A stretch of 7,265 bases of DNA from Planctomycetota bacterium (GCA_023621895.1 JAMOAF010000157.1:1-7265), one strand, 5' to 3'; positions 1 to 6,584 are shown, numbered from the stretch's first letter. Numbers and translations: made by a program. Notes: generated by a model from the letters alone, not told the origin.

Positions 1-180
1 CTCGAGGCAGGCGTCGAGGTCGGGATACTCAATCGCCAGGCCCGTCGCACTGCAATCGGCCAATGGATAAAAGTGCGGCTTGGACCGCTCGGTCCGGCAA
101 CCAACGGCAAGCAGCAACGCGGCCGAGATCAGCGCCGCAAGAATGACGCGCGCCGGACGCCGCGCGGGGAAACAGCCCAT
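1..180 (-). CDS. Lipoprotein, N-terminal part only (possibly a TolC-type outer-membrane protein)
   Basis: The complement strand is open from position 342 to the left edge. From the ATG at 180-178 it reads 60 codons and continues outside the window. Visible: an Arg-rich start (residues 7-11), a hydrophobic core ILAALISAALLLAV (13-26) and a lipobox-like AVGC ending at Cys28. This is a typical type II lipoprotein signal. A GAGGG (complement of 191-195) lies 10 nt upstream. A GTG at 231-229 is an alternative start but would put 17 extra residues before the signal, so the ATG is preferred. The mature part contains PLADC and IEYPDLDACLE. From memory this resembles the start of planctomycete TolC-family lipoproteins, but that is a recollection and not a computed match. 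Transcribed divergently from the adaptor operon, a TolC-like partner would fit. The lipoprotein call is fairly firm; TolC identity is a hypothesis. Confidence 0.68.
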   Translation of the reverse strand, partial: MGCFPARRPARVILAALISAALLLAVGCRTERSKPHFYPLADCSATGLAIEYPDLDACLE

Positions 181-721
181 ACCGCGTTCGCCCTCGGGCA
201 GCTTGTCCGCCGATTGGTCTGTGTTTTCCACGGTTGACCCATCCCCCGTCTGGCGACCACCCGCTCGCCTTCCATTGGCAAGACCGATCGCGTCACTCGA
301 GACGTGCAGCCGGCAAAAATTGCCGAACCGGCACGCCCTCGCTTACCGAACGATTTCAGCCAATCCCCCCAAGTCCACCCACTGCTCACTCTTGCCAGTG
401 AATTCGCGGATCGCGCGGCCGCCACGTCCGGCAGAGTCGGCAGCGCTTTGACGCGTGCCATCCGACATCGCTAAACCGTTTGTGCAAAGCGGCTTGCGAT
501 GCCGCGACGATCGTTTCCCCCCTGTGCTCCCCCGGACCGGCGGTTCAGACGATTGATCCAATCGCGACTCCAAGGACTCGCGCGCATTGCGTGCCGCGCC
601 GGGCCTTTTTTTATGATCGACACGAAGGGTTCCATTTGGTCGGGTTTTTCCGCATATCTTGACGGTTCCACTTGCTTGTTTTCTGCTGAATGCAACGGCA
701 CTCGGCTTTGAATTCAAACGC
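181..721. other. Divergent intergenic region without a convincing gene
   Basis: About 540 bp separate the minus-strand lipoprotein start from the start of the first operon gene. Small open frames exist on both strands, but none has a ribosome site, a recognisable domain or a signal peptide. The region should hold the promoters for both directions. Visible elements are the palindrome at 311-325, -35-like TTGACG hexamers at 448-453 and 659-664 without good -10 partners, and a seven-T run at 606-612. I could not assign any promoter with confidence. Confidence 0.6.
311..325. repeat. Perfect 6-bp inverted repeat CGGCAAAAATTGCCG
   Basis: CGGCAA and TTGCCG flank a 3-nt AAA spacer in the divergent intergenic region, about 130 bp upstream of the lipoprotein start and about 400 bp upstream of the operon start. 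The short spacer suits a protein-binding dyad better than an RNA hairpin. It may be an operator, but a 6-bp arm can also arise by chance. Confidence 0.35.
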
Positions 722-2755
722 ATGCCTCACGATTCACAACCAACTCACCGGTTTCCGCCCCAGTCGTCTTCCGAAATCGACGCGCGGATCGATCGATTGG
801 CCCGTCGGGCGGAGGAGGACCTTCCCGAGGCGGTTTTCCACAAGGAGCTTCTTGCCGAGTTGCTTGAGGCGACGGCGGCTCTTGGCGCCGCGATCTGGCG
901 CGCCGACGGCGAGAGTCTGCGCTTGGCCGCCCAACTCCACCTTTCCCATCTGGCGGATGAATCGGAGCAGCGCGAGCCGCGCCGCCAGGCTGCCCTCGGC
1001 GACGTGCTCCGCAGTGGTCAGCCGCGGACACTGGCGGCGCGTGATGATCCGCGCGTCGGCGAGGAACCGGCCGCCGCCGCGATCCTTGTGCCCTGGCGGG
1101 CCACCCCCGAAGAAGGCGGAGTGCTGGAAGTCCATCTGCGTGCCGAGGTTTCCGGGCAGGCGCTTGCCGGGCAAGCAAGGTTCGCGCGGGTGGTCGCCGA
1201 CCTGCTGGCAATCTTTCAACGCCGCCGCCGCCTTTCCATGCTCCAGCGGCGCGACCAGGCGTGGCAGGCAATCGACCACTTCGCCCGGGCGATTCACCGC
1301 GACGGGCGGCTGGCGCCAACGGCCTACGAGATTGCCAACGAGGGGCGGCGCCTGATCCAGTGCGACCGGGTGACCGTCCTGGTCCGCCGCCGCCGCCAAT
1401 GGCGGGTGGCGGCCGTGAGCGGCGCCGATACCGCCAATCGCCGCGCGGCGACACTCAGGCACCTGGAGCGCCTTGCGGCCGCGGTGGCATCGGTGGGAGA
1501 GCCCTTGTGGTACGCCGAATCCACCAACGAGGCGGAGACCATTCCGCCCGAGATCGAGGAGCCCCTGCACGACTACGTCGATCTTGCCTCCGCGCGGCTG
1601 GCGGGGTTCTGTCCCTTGACACTCCCCCCGCCAACCGGCGATTGCCAGCCGGCCGCATCGGCCGATGCCGGAGATACAGCGCCGTTCGGAATCCTCGTGG
1701 TCGAACAATTCGACCGCTTGGCGCCCGAGGAACTGCGCGAGCGGACCGCGGCGGTCTGCCGCCACGCCGCTCCGGCGGTCCGCCAGGCCCTCGACTTGGA
1801 GAGCCTGCCACTCTATTCCGTCAGCCGTCTTCTGCACGAGGCGCGATGGTTTCGCCGTTTGGCCGGCCAGCCGGCGTTGCTGCTGATCGCGGCCGCCATC
1901 GCCGCGGGGCTGGCCACGCTCGCAATTGTCCCGGCGACCCTGCGGATCGAAGCCGGCGGAACGCTCCAGCCGGAGGTCCGGCGGCAGGTCTTCGCACCAG
2001 ACGATGGGATCGTTGAAAGCCTCTTCGTTCACGAAGCGGGGGAGAAGGTCGCCAGGGGCGAAACGCTGCTCCGGCTCCGCAATCTCCCGTTGCAGTACGA
2101 AGGCCAGCGGCTCTGGGGTGAACTGGAGACCGCGAGGAAACAGCTCTCGTCGGTCGAGGCCGAGCGCCTCGCCGCTGGTCGCGCCAGCCGCGAGGATCTC
2201 CGGCAAGCCGCCCTGCGTGCGGCCGAAGAAGAGACGCTCAAGAAGAAGATCGAAGGCTTGTCGTCTCAACAAACGCTGCTCGAGCGGCTCGAAGCCGAGT
2301 TGCAGATCGCCAGCCCGATCGACGGCGAGGTCCTCACCTGGGATGTGAAAGGGCTGCTCGAAGCGCGCCCGGTCGCTCGCGGGCAACTCCTGCTGACCGT
2401 CGCCGATTTGACGGGCGGATGGGTGCTGGAGCTGGAAATTCCCGACGACCGGATCGCCCACGTGCTGGCCGCCATGCGATCCAGCGGCCAGCCGCTCGCT
2501 GTCCGGTTCATTCTCGCCACGGCGCCGGAAGAGCACCACTCGGGCCGGCTCGAGCGGGTTTCTCCGGCCACCGACTCTTCCGGCGGACAATCGCCGACGG
2601 TCTCGGCCGTCGTCCGCCCCGACAACCAGGCGGCCATGCGGCTGCTTCGCCCCGGGGCGACGGTGACCGCGAAAATCGATTGCGGCCGGCGCTCGGTGCT
2701 CTATGTATGGTTCCACGGCCTGCTGCACGTGATCCGCTCGCGCCTGCTGTTTTGA
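722..2755 (+). CDS. GAF-domain HlyD-family membrane fusion protein
   Basis: Predicted inner-membrane adaptor of 677 aa with a cytoplasmic sensory half and a periplasmic HlyD half. Residues about 45-165 and 183-357 look like two degenerate GAF-type domains, the second ending in PFGILVVEQF before a helix. One transmembrane segment lies at about 384-404 (LLLIAAAIAAGLATLAIV), preceded by RWFRRL, which implies an N-in topology. A lipoyl half-motif follows (about 408-455, with APDDGIVESLFVHEAGEKV), then a coiled coil (458-528), the second lipoyl half (529-560, SPIDGEVLTWDV) and a beta-barrel region (565-655) with RPGATVTAKI. The protein ends in a hydrophobic/amphipathic tail (VLYVWFHGLLHVIRSRLLF). 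The ATG at 722 was chosen although no Shine-Dalgarno is visible. An in-frame TTG at 659 would add 21 residues but also lacks one. First gene of the operon. The HlyD call is strong; the GAF ligand and the transported substrate are unknown. Confidence 0.85.
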   Translation: MPHDSQPTHRFPPQSSSEIDARIDRLARRAEEDLPEAVFHKELLAELLEATAALGAAIWRADGESLRLAAQLHLSHLADESEQREPRRQAALGDVLRSGQPRTLAARDDPRVGEEPAAAAILVPWRATPEEGGVLEVHLRAEVSGQALAGQARFARVVADLLAIFQRRRRLSMLQRRDQAWQAIDHFARAIHRDGRLAPTAYEIANEGRRLIQCDRVTVLVRRRRQWRVAAVSGADTANRRAATLRHLERLAAAVASVGEPLWYAESTNEAETIPPEIEEPLHDYVDLASARLAGFCPLTLPPPTGDCQPAASADAGDTAPFGILVVEQFDRLAPEELRERTAAVCRHAAPAVRQALDLESLPLYSVSRLLHEARWFRRLAGQPALLLIAAAIAAGLATLAIVPATLRIEAGGTLQPEVRRQVFAPDDGIVESLFVHEAGEKVARGETLLRLRNLPLQYEGQRLWGELETARKQLSSVEAERLAAGRASREDLRQAALRAAEEETLKKKIEGLSSQQTLLERLEAELQIASPIDGEVLTWDVKGLLEARPVARGQLLLTVADLTGGWVLELEIPDDRIAHVLAAMRSSGQPLAVRFILATAPEEHHSGRLERVSPATDSSGGQSPTVSAVVRPDNQAAMRLLRPGATVTAKIDCGRRSVLYVWFHGLLHVIRSRLLF

Positions 2756-2763
2756 GCTTGACC

Positions 2764-2769
2764 AGGGAG
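2764..2769 (+). promoter_or_regulatory. Ribosome binding site AGGGAG for the second operon gene
   Basis: AGGGAG lies 5 nt before the ATG at 2775. It decides the start over the out-of-frame ATG at 2770, which overlaps the site's edge. It is the clearest Shine-Dalgarno in the operon. Confidence 0.7.
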
Positions 2770-2774
2770 ATGCC

Positions 2775-3665
2775 ATGAACTTGACCCATCCCGCCTTCTG
2801 CTTTCCACTTGTCGTGCTGGCTGCCGCCTGGCTCGCGGAGCCCGCCGCGGCGGGCGAACCGATCCGCATCGACTCTGTTCTGTTGCAATTGATCGAGCAG
2901 GTCGACGTGCCCGCCCGCGATCCGGGCGTGATCCAGTCGCTCGCCGCCAGGGAAGGCGCCCTGGTCGCCGCCGGCGACCCGCTGGTCCAACTCGACGACG
3001 CCGAAGCCCGGCAGGAGTTGGAGCAGGCGCGGCTGGAGTCGGAAATTGCCGAAGCGCAGGCGAAGAACGACGTCGACGTGCGTTTCGCGAAGAAATCGCT
3101 GGAGGTGGCCGAGGCGGAGCTCCGCCGCGCCCAGGAATCGGTGAACGAGTATCCGAAGAGCATTTCGCAGACGGAGCTGGATCACTTGCGATTGACCGCC
3201 GAGCGCGCGCGGCTTTCGATCGAGCAGGCGCAACACGAACTCCACCTCGCCGCTCTGACCGCCCAACTGAAGGGCAATGCCTTGCGGACGGCGGAGCAGC
3301 GCCTGGCGCGGTTGACGCTCCGGTCGCCAATCAACGGGTTGGTCGCCCAGGTCTACCGGCGACCCGGCGAGTGGGTCGAATCGGGGCAGCAGGTCGCCCG
3401 CATCCTGAGAATCGATCGGCTCCGGGCCGAAGGCTTCCTTTCCGCCGCGCTTCTGGCCAAGGCGGTTCAAGGCGCGGCGGTGGAATTGATCGTCGACCTG
3501 GGGGCGGGCGAGGCGAAGAGTCACCCCGCCACGCTCGCCTATGTCAGTCCCGAAATCGATCCGGTCAACGGCCAGGCCCGTGTCTGGGCCGAGGTGGAAA
3601 ACCCCGACATGCGGCTCAAGCCGGGCCAGCGGGCCGCGATGGTCATCCTGCCCCAATCACCCTGA
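2775..3665 (+). CDS. Periplasmic adaptor subunit, HlyD/RND membrane-fusion family
   Basis: Predicted secreted periplasmic adaptor of 296 aa, short for the family. The N-terminus carries a Sec signal peptide: hydrophobic core FPLVVLAAAWLA, with likely cleavage after AAA at residues 24-26, before GEP. Next come the first lipoyl half (about 43-75, with DPGVIQSLAAREGALVAAGDPLVQLDD split around Gly51 and Gly68), a long charged coiled coil (about 76-180), the second lipoyl half (about 181-213, RSPINGLVAQVY and RPGEWVESGQQV) and a beta-barrel/membrane-proximal part (about 216-293). The latter contains VSPEIDPVNGQARVWAEV and LKPGQRAAMV, typical of RND and macrolide-efflux adaptors. It lacks a membrane anchor, unlike the gene before it. 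It begins 19 bp after that gene and has a good ribosome site, so the two are almost certainly co-transcribed. Such proteins bridge inner-membrane machinery to a TolC-type channel; the substrate is not evident. Confidence 0.88.
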   Translation: MNLTHPAFCFPLVVLAAAWLAEPAAAGEPIRIDSVLLQLIEQVDVPARDPGVIQSLAAREGALVAAGDPLVQLDDAEARQELEQARLESEIAEAQAKNDVDVRFAKKSLEVAEAELRRAQESVNEYPKSISQTELDHLRLTAERARLSIEQAQHELHLAALTAQLKGNALRTAEQRLARLTLRSPINGLVAQVYRRPGEWVESGQQVARILRIDRLRAEGFLSAALLAKAVQGAAVELIVDLGAGEAKSHPATLAYVSPEIDPVNGQARVWAEVENPDMRLKPGQRAAMVILPQSP

Positions 3666-3691
3666 CCGCCCCGGCCCTTCAGCGCGACAGC

Positions 3692-3713
3692 GCCGGCCGG
3701 CGAACCGGCCGGC
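3692..3713 (+). promoter_or_regulatory. Intercistronic GC-only hairpin, 9-bp stem with CGAA tetraloop
   Basis: GCCGGCCGG (3692-3700) pairs perfectly with CCGGCCGGC (3705-3713) around CGAA. It lies in the 63-bp gap after the periplasmic adaptor, 15 nt before the ATG of the M50 fusion. No U-run follows, so it is not an intrinsic terminator. It could act as an RNA-stability or processing element, or limit ribosome access to the third gene. Confidence 0.65.
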
Positions 3714-3728
3714 TCGACGAGAACGCCG

Positions 3729-5939
3729 ATGCCTTCACGCCCACCAGCCACCGAAGCCGCAACGAGCCGACCGCTGAGGTTGCGGGCGCGCCGCGACCTC
3801 GTCTTCTTTCCCCAGCAAAGCGGCGCCGATCGGTATTGGGTCGTCAAGGACCCGGTTGCCCTCCGCTACTTCCAACTCCGCGACGAGGAATGCACCGTGC
3901 TCTGCCTGCTCGACGGCCGGCGGAGCCTCGGCGAGCTGGTCGATCGCTTCCAGAAGAAATTCGCTCCGGCGCGGCTGGAAGAGAGCCGCCTCGACCGCTT
4001 CCTCGGCAACCTCCACGCGCTCGGCCTGGTTGTCTCCGACCATCCCGGTCAGGCGGAGCCGCTGCTGGCGCGCTGCCGGGAGAATCACCGCCGCGCCTGG
4101 GCGGCCTCGGCGGCCAATGTGTTGGCAATCCGCTTGCCGGGCATCGACCCGGAAAGGCTGCTTCGCCGTGTCTATCCTCTCGTCCGCTGGCTGCTCCATC
4201 CGTGGTGGGTTGTATTTTCCGTCTTCTTGATTGCCGCGGTTGCATTTCTCGCGCTGCTCAATGCCGGCAGCCTCGCCGAACGTCTGCCGGAAGCGGAGCG
4301 TTTTTTCAGCTCGGCCAACCTCCCCTGGCTTGCCCTCTCGCTGGCCATGGTCAAGATCCTGCATGAGTTGGGCCACGCCGTCGTCTGCCGGCATTTCGGC
4401 TGCGAGTGTCACGAGATCGGACTGATGCTGCTCGTGTTCACCCCCTGCCTCTACACCGACGTCACCGATTCCTGGACCCTTCCGGACAAGCGTCGCCGGA
4501 TCGCGGTCTCGGCGGCAGGAATCTATGTCGAGTTGATCCTCGCCTCGCTGGCGGCGATCGTCTGGTGGGCGACGCCCGAGGGTCCCCTCAACGCCTTCTG
4601 TCTCGACATTCTGTTCGTCTGTTCCGTCGGTACGGTCTTGCTGAACGGAAATCCGCTGCTCCGCTACGACGGCTACTACATTCTTTCCGACTGGCTCGAG
4701 ATTCCCAACCTGTGGCAGCGAAGCCGGGCGGTTGTCTCCGGCCTCTGCGCATCGTTGTTGGGCGGCCGTCCCCACCAATCGGCATGGCCGGAGCGTCGCC
4801 GTTTCCTGCTTGCGGTGTATGGGCTCCTGTCGATCGCCTATCGTTTTTTCGTGGTAATCCTGATTCTCTCCTTCCTCTATCGCGTGCTCCGTCCCTGGCG
4901 ATTGGAGCTTCTGGCCCACGCGATCCTTGCAGCCACGGTCGTGGCGATGCTGGGTGTTCCGGCCGCGCAGGCCGTGCGGAACCGTCTTGCGCCTCGCGGC
5001 GAGCGTGGCAAGAGCGGCTGGAGGCTGAAGGCCGCCTTCTTAACAGCGGCGCTGGTCGTCCTGGCGTCTGTTGTGCCTCTGCCCTGCCGCGTCCGAGCGC
5101 CGGCGCTTCTCGAAGAGTCCGACGCCGACCGCATCTTCGTCACGGTGCCGGGACGGCTTGTCGAGGCGTGCGCCGTCGGCTCGGCGGTGGCCGAAGGCGA
5201 ACTGCTGGCGAAGCTGGACAACGCCGAATTGAGCCGCGAGATCAGCCGGCTGGAATCGGAATACGGCGCCGACGAGTCTTACCTGGCCGGACTCGAAGCC
5301 CGGCGTTCCCACGACCAGCAGGCAGCCGCCGAATTGCCGGCCGCCCGGCAGACGCTGGCCGATCTCCAGAAGCGCTTGACTGCCAGGCGCGGCGAAGCGG
5401 AACGGCTCCGGTTGACGGCCCCGCGCTCGGGCACGGTCCTGCCGGCCCCGGCGCGGCACGGCGATTCAGATCGGCAAACATTGCCTTCCTGGCAAGGGCG
5501 TCCCACCGACGCGGAGAACATCGGCTGTTATCTGGAAACCGGAACGCTCGTCTGCCTGGTGGGCGATCCTCGCCGCTTGCGGGCGGTTGTTTACGTTGAC
5601 GAGCAGAACGTGCAGCTCGTCCGGCCTGGTCAGCCTGTGCAAATTCTCCTGGAACAATCGCGGCGCGCCGTGCTTGAAGGGAGAGTTGCAATAGTGGGGG
5701 ACGCCAAGGTCGACTCCGTCCCGCCGCGGCTGGCTGCGCTGAAGGCGATTCCGACTGTCGAGGACGGTGAAAACGCCAGGCCGCTGGGCGCCTTTTACCG
5801 CCTCGAGGTTGCGTTGGAGCCGACCGCGTCGCCACTCTCGATCGGCGTTCGTGGCCAGGCCAAGATCGAGGTTGCTGCCCAGTCCCTTGCCCAGCGCGCG
5901 GCCCGCTTTTTCAGCCGCGTACTGCGGCGGATGCGATAA
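3729..5939 (+). CDS. PqqD-like / M50 site-2 protease / HlyD fusion protein
   Basis: Predicted multi-pass inner-membrane protein of 736 aa resembling putative peptide zinc metalloproteases (YydH-like). Residues about 20-105 look PqqD-like: a winged-helix region with YWVVKDPVALRYFQLRDEE, then LLDGRRSLGELVDRF. In RiPP systems such domains bind leader peptides. About eight hydrophobic segments follow (roughly 155-178, 199-218, 229-242, 258-281, 289-306, 359-382, 392-411, 433-450). The M50 zinc site is intact: HELGH (His212, Glu213, His216) and NPLLRYDGYY (308-317, Asp314 the likely third ligand). The C-terminal 455-715 is a HlyD/lipoyl module with a short coiled coil (about 500-560), the second lipoyl half near 561-572, an insert containing LPSWQGRPTDAENIG (585-599) and a barrel with VRPGQPVQILLE. 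The start ATG has only a weak GA-rich site upstream. It lies 63 bp after the preceding adaptor and is the last operon gene. Protease and adaptor calls are strong; the peptide-recognition role is inferred. Confidence 0.88.
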   Translation: MPSRPPATEAATSRPLRLRARRDLVFFPQQSGADRYWVVKDPVALRYFQLRDEECTVLCLLDGRRSLGELVDRFQKKFAPARLEESRLDRFLGNLHALGLVVSDHPGQAEPLLARCRENHRRAWAASAANVLAIRLPGIDPERLLRRVYPLVRWLLHPWWVVFSVFLIAAVAFLALLNAGSLAERLPEAERFFSSANLPWLALSLAMVKILHELGHAVVCRHFGCECHEIGLMLLVFTPCLYTDVTDSWTLPDKRRRIAVSAAGIYVELILASLAAIVWWATPEGPLNAFCLDILFVCSVGTVLLNGNPLLRYDGYYILSDWLEIPNLWQRSRAVVSGLCASLLGGRPHQSAWPERRRFLLAVYGLLSIAYRFFVVILILSFLYRVLRPWRLELLAHAILAATVVAMLGVPAAQAVRNRLAPRGERGKSGWRLKAAFLTAALVVLASVVPLPCRVRAPALLEESDADRIFVTVPGRLVEACAVGSAVAEGELLAKLDNAELSREISRLESEYGADESYLAGLEARRSHDQQAAAELPAARQTLADLQKRLTARRGEAERLRLTAPRSGTVLPAPARHGDSDRQTLPSWQGRPTDAENIGCYLETGTLVCLVGDPRRLRAVVYVDEQNVQLVRPGQPVQILLEQSRRAVLEGRVAIVGDAKVDSVPPRLAALKAIPTVEDGENARPLGAFYRLEVALEPTASPLSIGVRGQAKIEVAAQSLAQRAARFFSRVLRRMR

Positions 5940-5973
5940 GACCGCCCACAGTATGATGACCCCTATTGATGAG

Positions 5974-6039
5974 GCTCGGGGAGTTGGAGCGGGCGAAGGG
6001 AATGGGCTGGCCCCGGGAATGCCAGCGCGACTCCCGAGC
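5974..6039 (+). other. Nested stem-loop candidate in the operon 3' region
   Basis: GCTCGGGGAGT (5974-5984) can pair with ACTCCCGAGC (6030-6039): ten pairs with one bulged G. Inside the 45-nt interior, GCTGGC (6006-6011) pairs with GCCAGC (6021-6026). It starts 35 nt after the operon stop codon. No U-run follows, so it could be a 3'-end protecting structure or part of a small RNA. Pairing was found by eye, without an energy calculation. Confidence 0.4.
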
Positions 6040-6209
6040 AGGGCGGCGCGCTCGCAGACTCATCGGGCGTGCAGAATGCGAATCGGTTGCGAGAAGTGCA
6101 AGCAAGACCCACGTTTTAGAATTCGTGCCCTTGAGAACAGCTCCTGCGCTTGGCTACCTTACGTACGGCGTGATTTTGACTCTGGTAAAGGTCACTCCGC
6201 TCCCCCAAC

Positions 6210-6229
6210 GCGATCAAGAGCGATTAAGA
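6210..6229. repeat. Tandem 10-bp direct repeat
   Basis: GCGATCAAGA (6210-6219) is followed directly by GCGATTAAGA (6220-6229), nine of ten positions identical. The 10-bp phase equals about one helical turn, as in some tandem protein-binding sites. Only two copies are present. Confidence 0.45.
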
Positions 6230-6381
6230 GGGGCTACCGATTATTCAGTCAAGGGCTGTCAGCCACTTTGTGCGGCCGCGTTTGGATCGCCAACTTTGTG
6301 GGTGTCCCCCTGTTTTGGGCCCTGCCCTTGCGACGCCCCTAGTTTCCGCCCGAACAGGCTATCCTCGTAGCCGATACGGAG

Positions 6382-6411
6382 TATAACGCGTAGCACTACC
6401 GAGTGGTTATA
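6382..6411. repeat. AT-rich inverted repeat TATAAC / GTTATA with inner stem
   Basis: TATAAC (6382-6387) and GTTATA (6406-6411) are exact inverted repeats separated by 18 bp. Inside, CACT (6394-6397) and AGTG (6402-6405) pair around ACCG, leaving GCGTAG as a one-sided bulge. It marks the left end of the AT-rich island. Confidence 0.4.
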
Positions 6412-6414
6412 TGC

Positions 6415-6441
6415 ACATTAAATACTGTACTATTTAAGTGT
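6415..6441. repeat. AT-rich dyad centred on TTAAATA-CTGTAC-TATTTAA
   Basis: TTAAATA (6418-6424) and TATTTAA (6431-6437) are perfect 7-bp arms around CTGTAC. ACA (6415-6417) and TGT (6439-6441) extend the pairing by three base pairs if G6438 is bulged. It lies about 60 bp upstream of the -35-like TTGACA of the TPR gene, so an operator role is plausible. Confidence 0.5.
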
Positions 6442-6501
6442 CGTAGCTCCATGTTCAATATTCAAATTGCAAAATACTGTGTCTTTTTCCTCGGGAGGGG
6501 C

Positions 6502-6530
6502 TTGACAGCTTTCTAATTACGTGTTCAACT
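6502..6530 (+). promoter_or_regulatory. Putative sigma70-type promoter for the TPR gene
   Basis: A perfect -35 hexamer TTGACA (6502-6507) is followed 17 bp later by TCAACT (6525-6530), preceded by TGT as in an extended -10. The -10 itself matches the consensus poorly, so the TG extension is the main support. Transcription would start near 6537, leaving a leader of about 58 nt before the ATG at 6595. Confidence 0.42.
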
Positions 6531-6584
6531 CCCCGCATGCGGCCCGGATCGACTCCGGGGCAGGCGATGAAAACCGAGCCGCAT

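Noticed and set aside
343..468. 41-codon minus-strand ORF (starts MSDGTRQSAADS) upstream of the lipoprotein, also extendable to 723
   Set aside because: No ribosome site, no recognisable domain or signal, and the longer version overlaps the start of the operon gene. A role as precursor peptide was considered but nothing in it supports this.
581..613. Possible terminator: GCGCG/CGCGC stem followed by seven Ts (606-612)
   Set aside because: The stem has a 10-nt loop and is separated from the T-run by unpaired CGGGCC, and there is no plus-strand gene upstream for it to end.
659..721. TTG start giving a 698-aa version of the first adaptor
   Set aside because: No ribosome site before the TTG, and the added residues match no domain. 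The ATG at 722 begins a normal polar N-terminus. TTGACG at 659-664 may instead be a -35-like hexamer, but no good -10 follows.
734..3163. Very long minus-strand ORF (809 codons) antisense to the first two operon genes
   Set aside because: It mirrors the strong codon bias of the plus-strand genes, which have clear domains. Its own translation shows no domain and runs across two gene boundaries.
3735..4919. Minus-strand ORF of 394 codons antisense to the protease gene
   Set aside because: A GC-rich shadow frame. The plus strand encodes the HELGH and NPLLRYDG motifs and the membrane segments here.
5767..6370. Plus-strand ORFs 5767-6342 and 5966-6370 after the operon
   Set aside because: The first begins inside the protease gene in another frame. 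Both are low-complexity Arg/Ser/Pro-rich translations without ribosome sites or domains.
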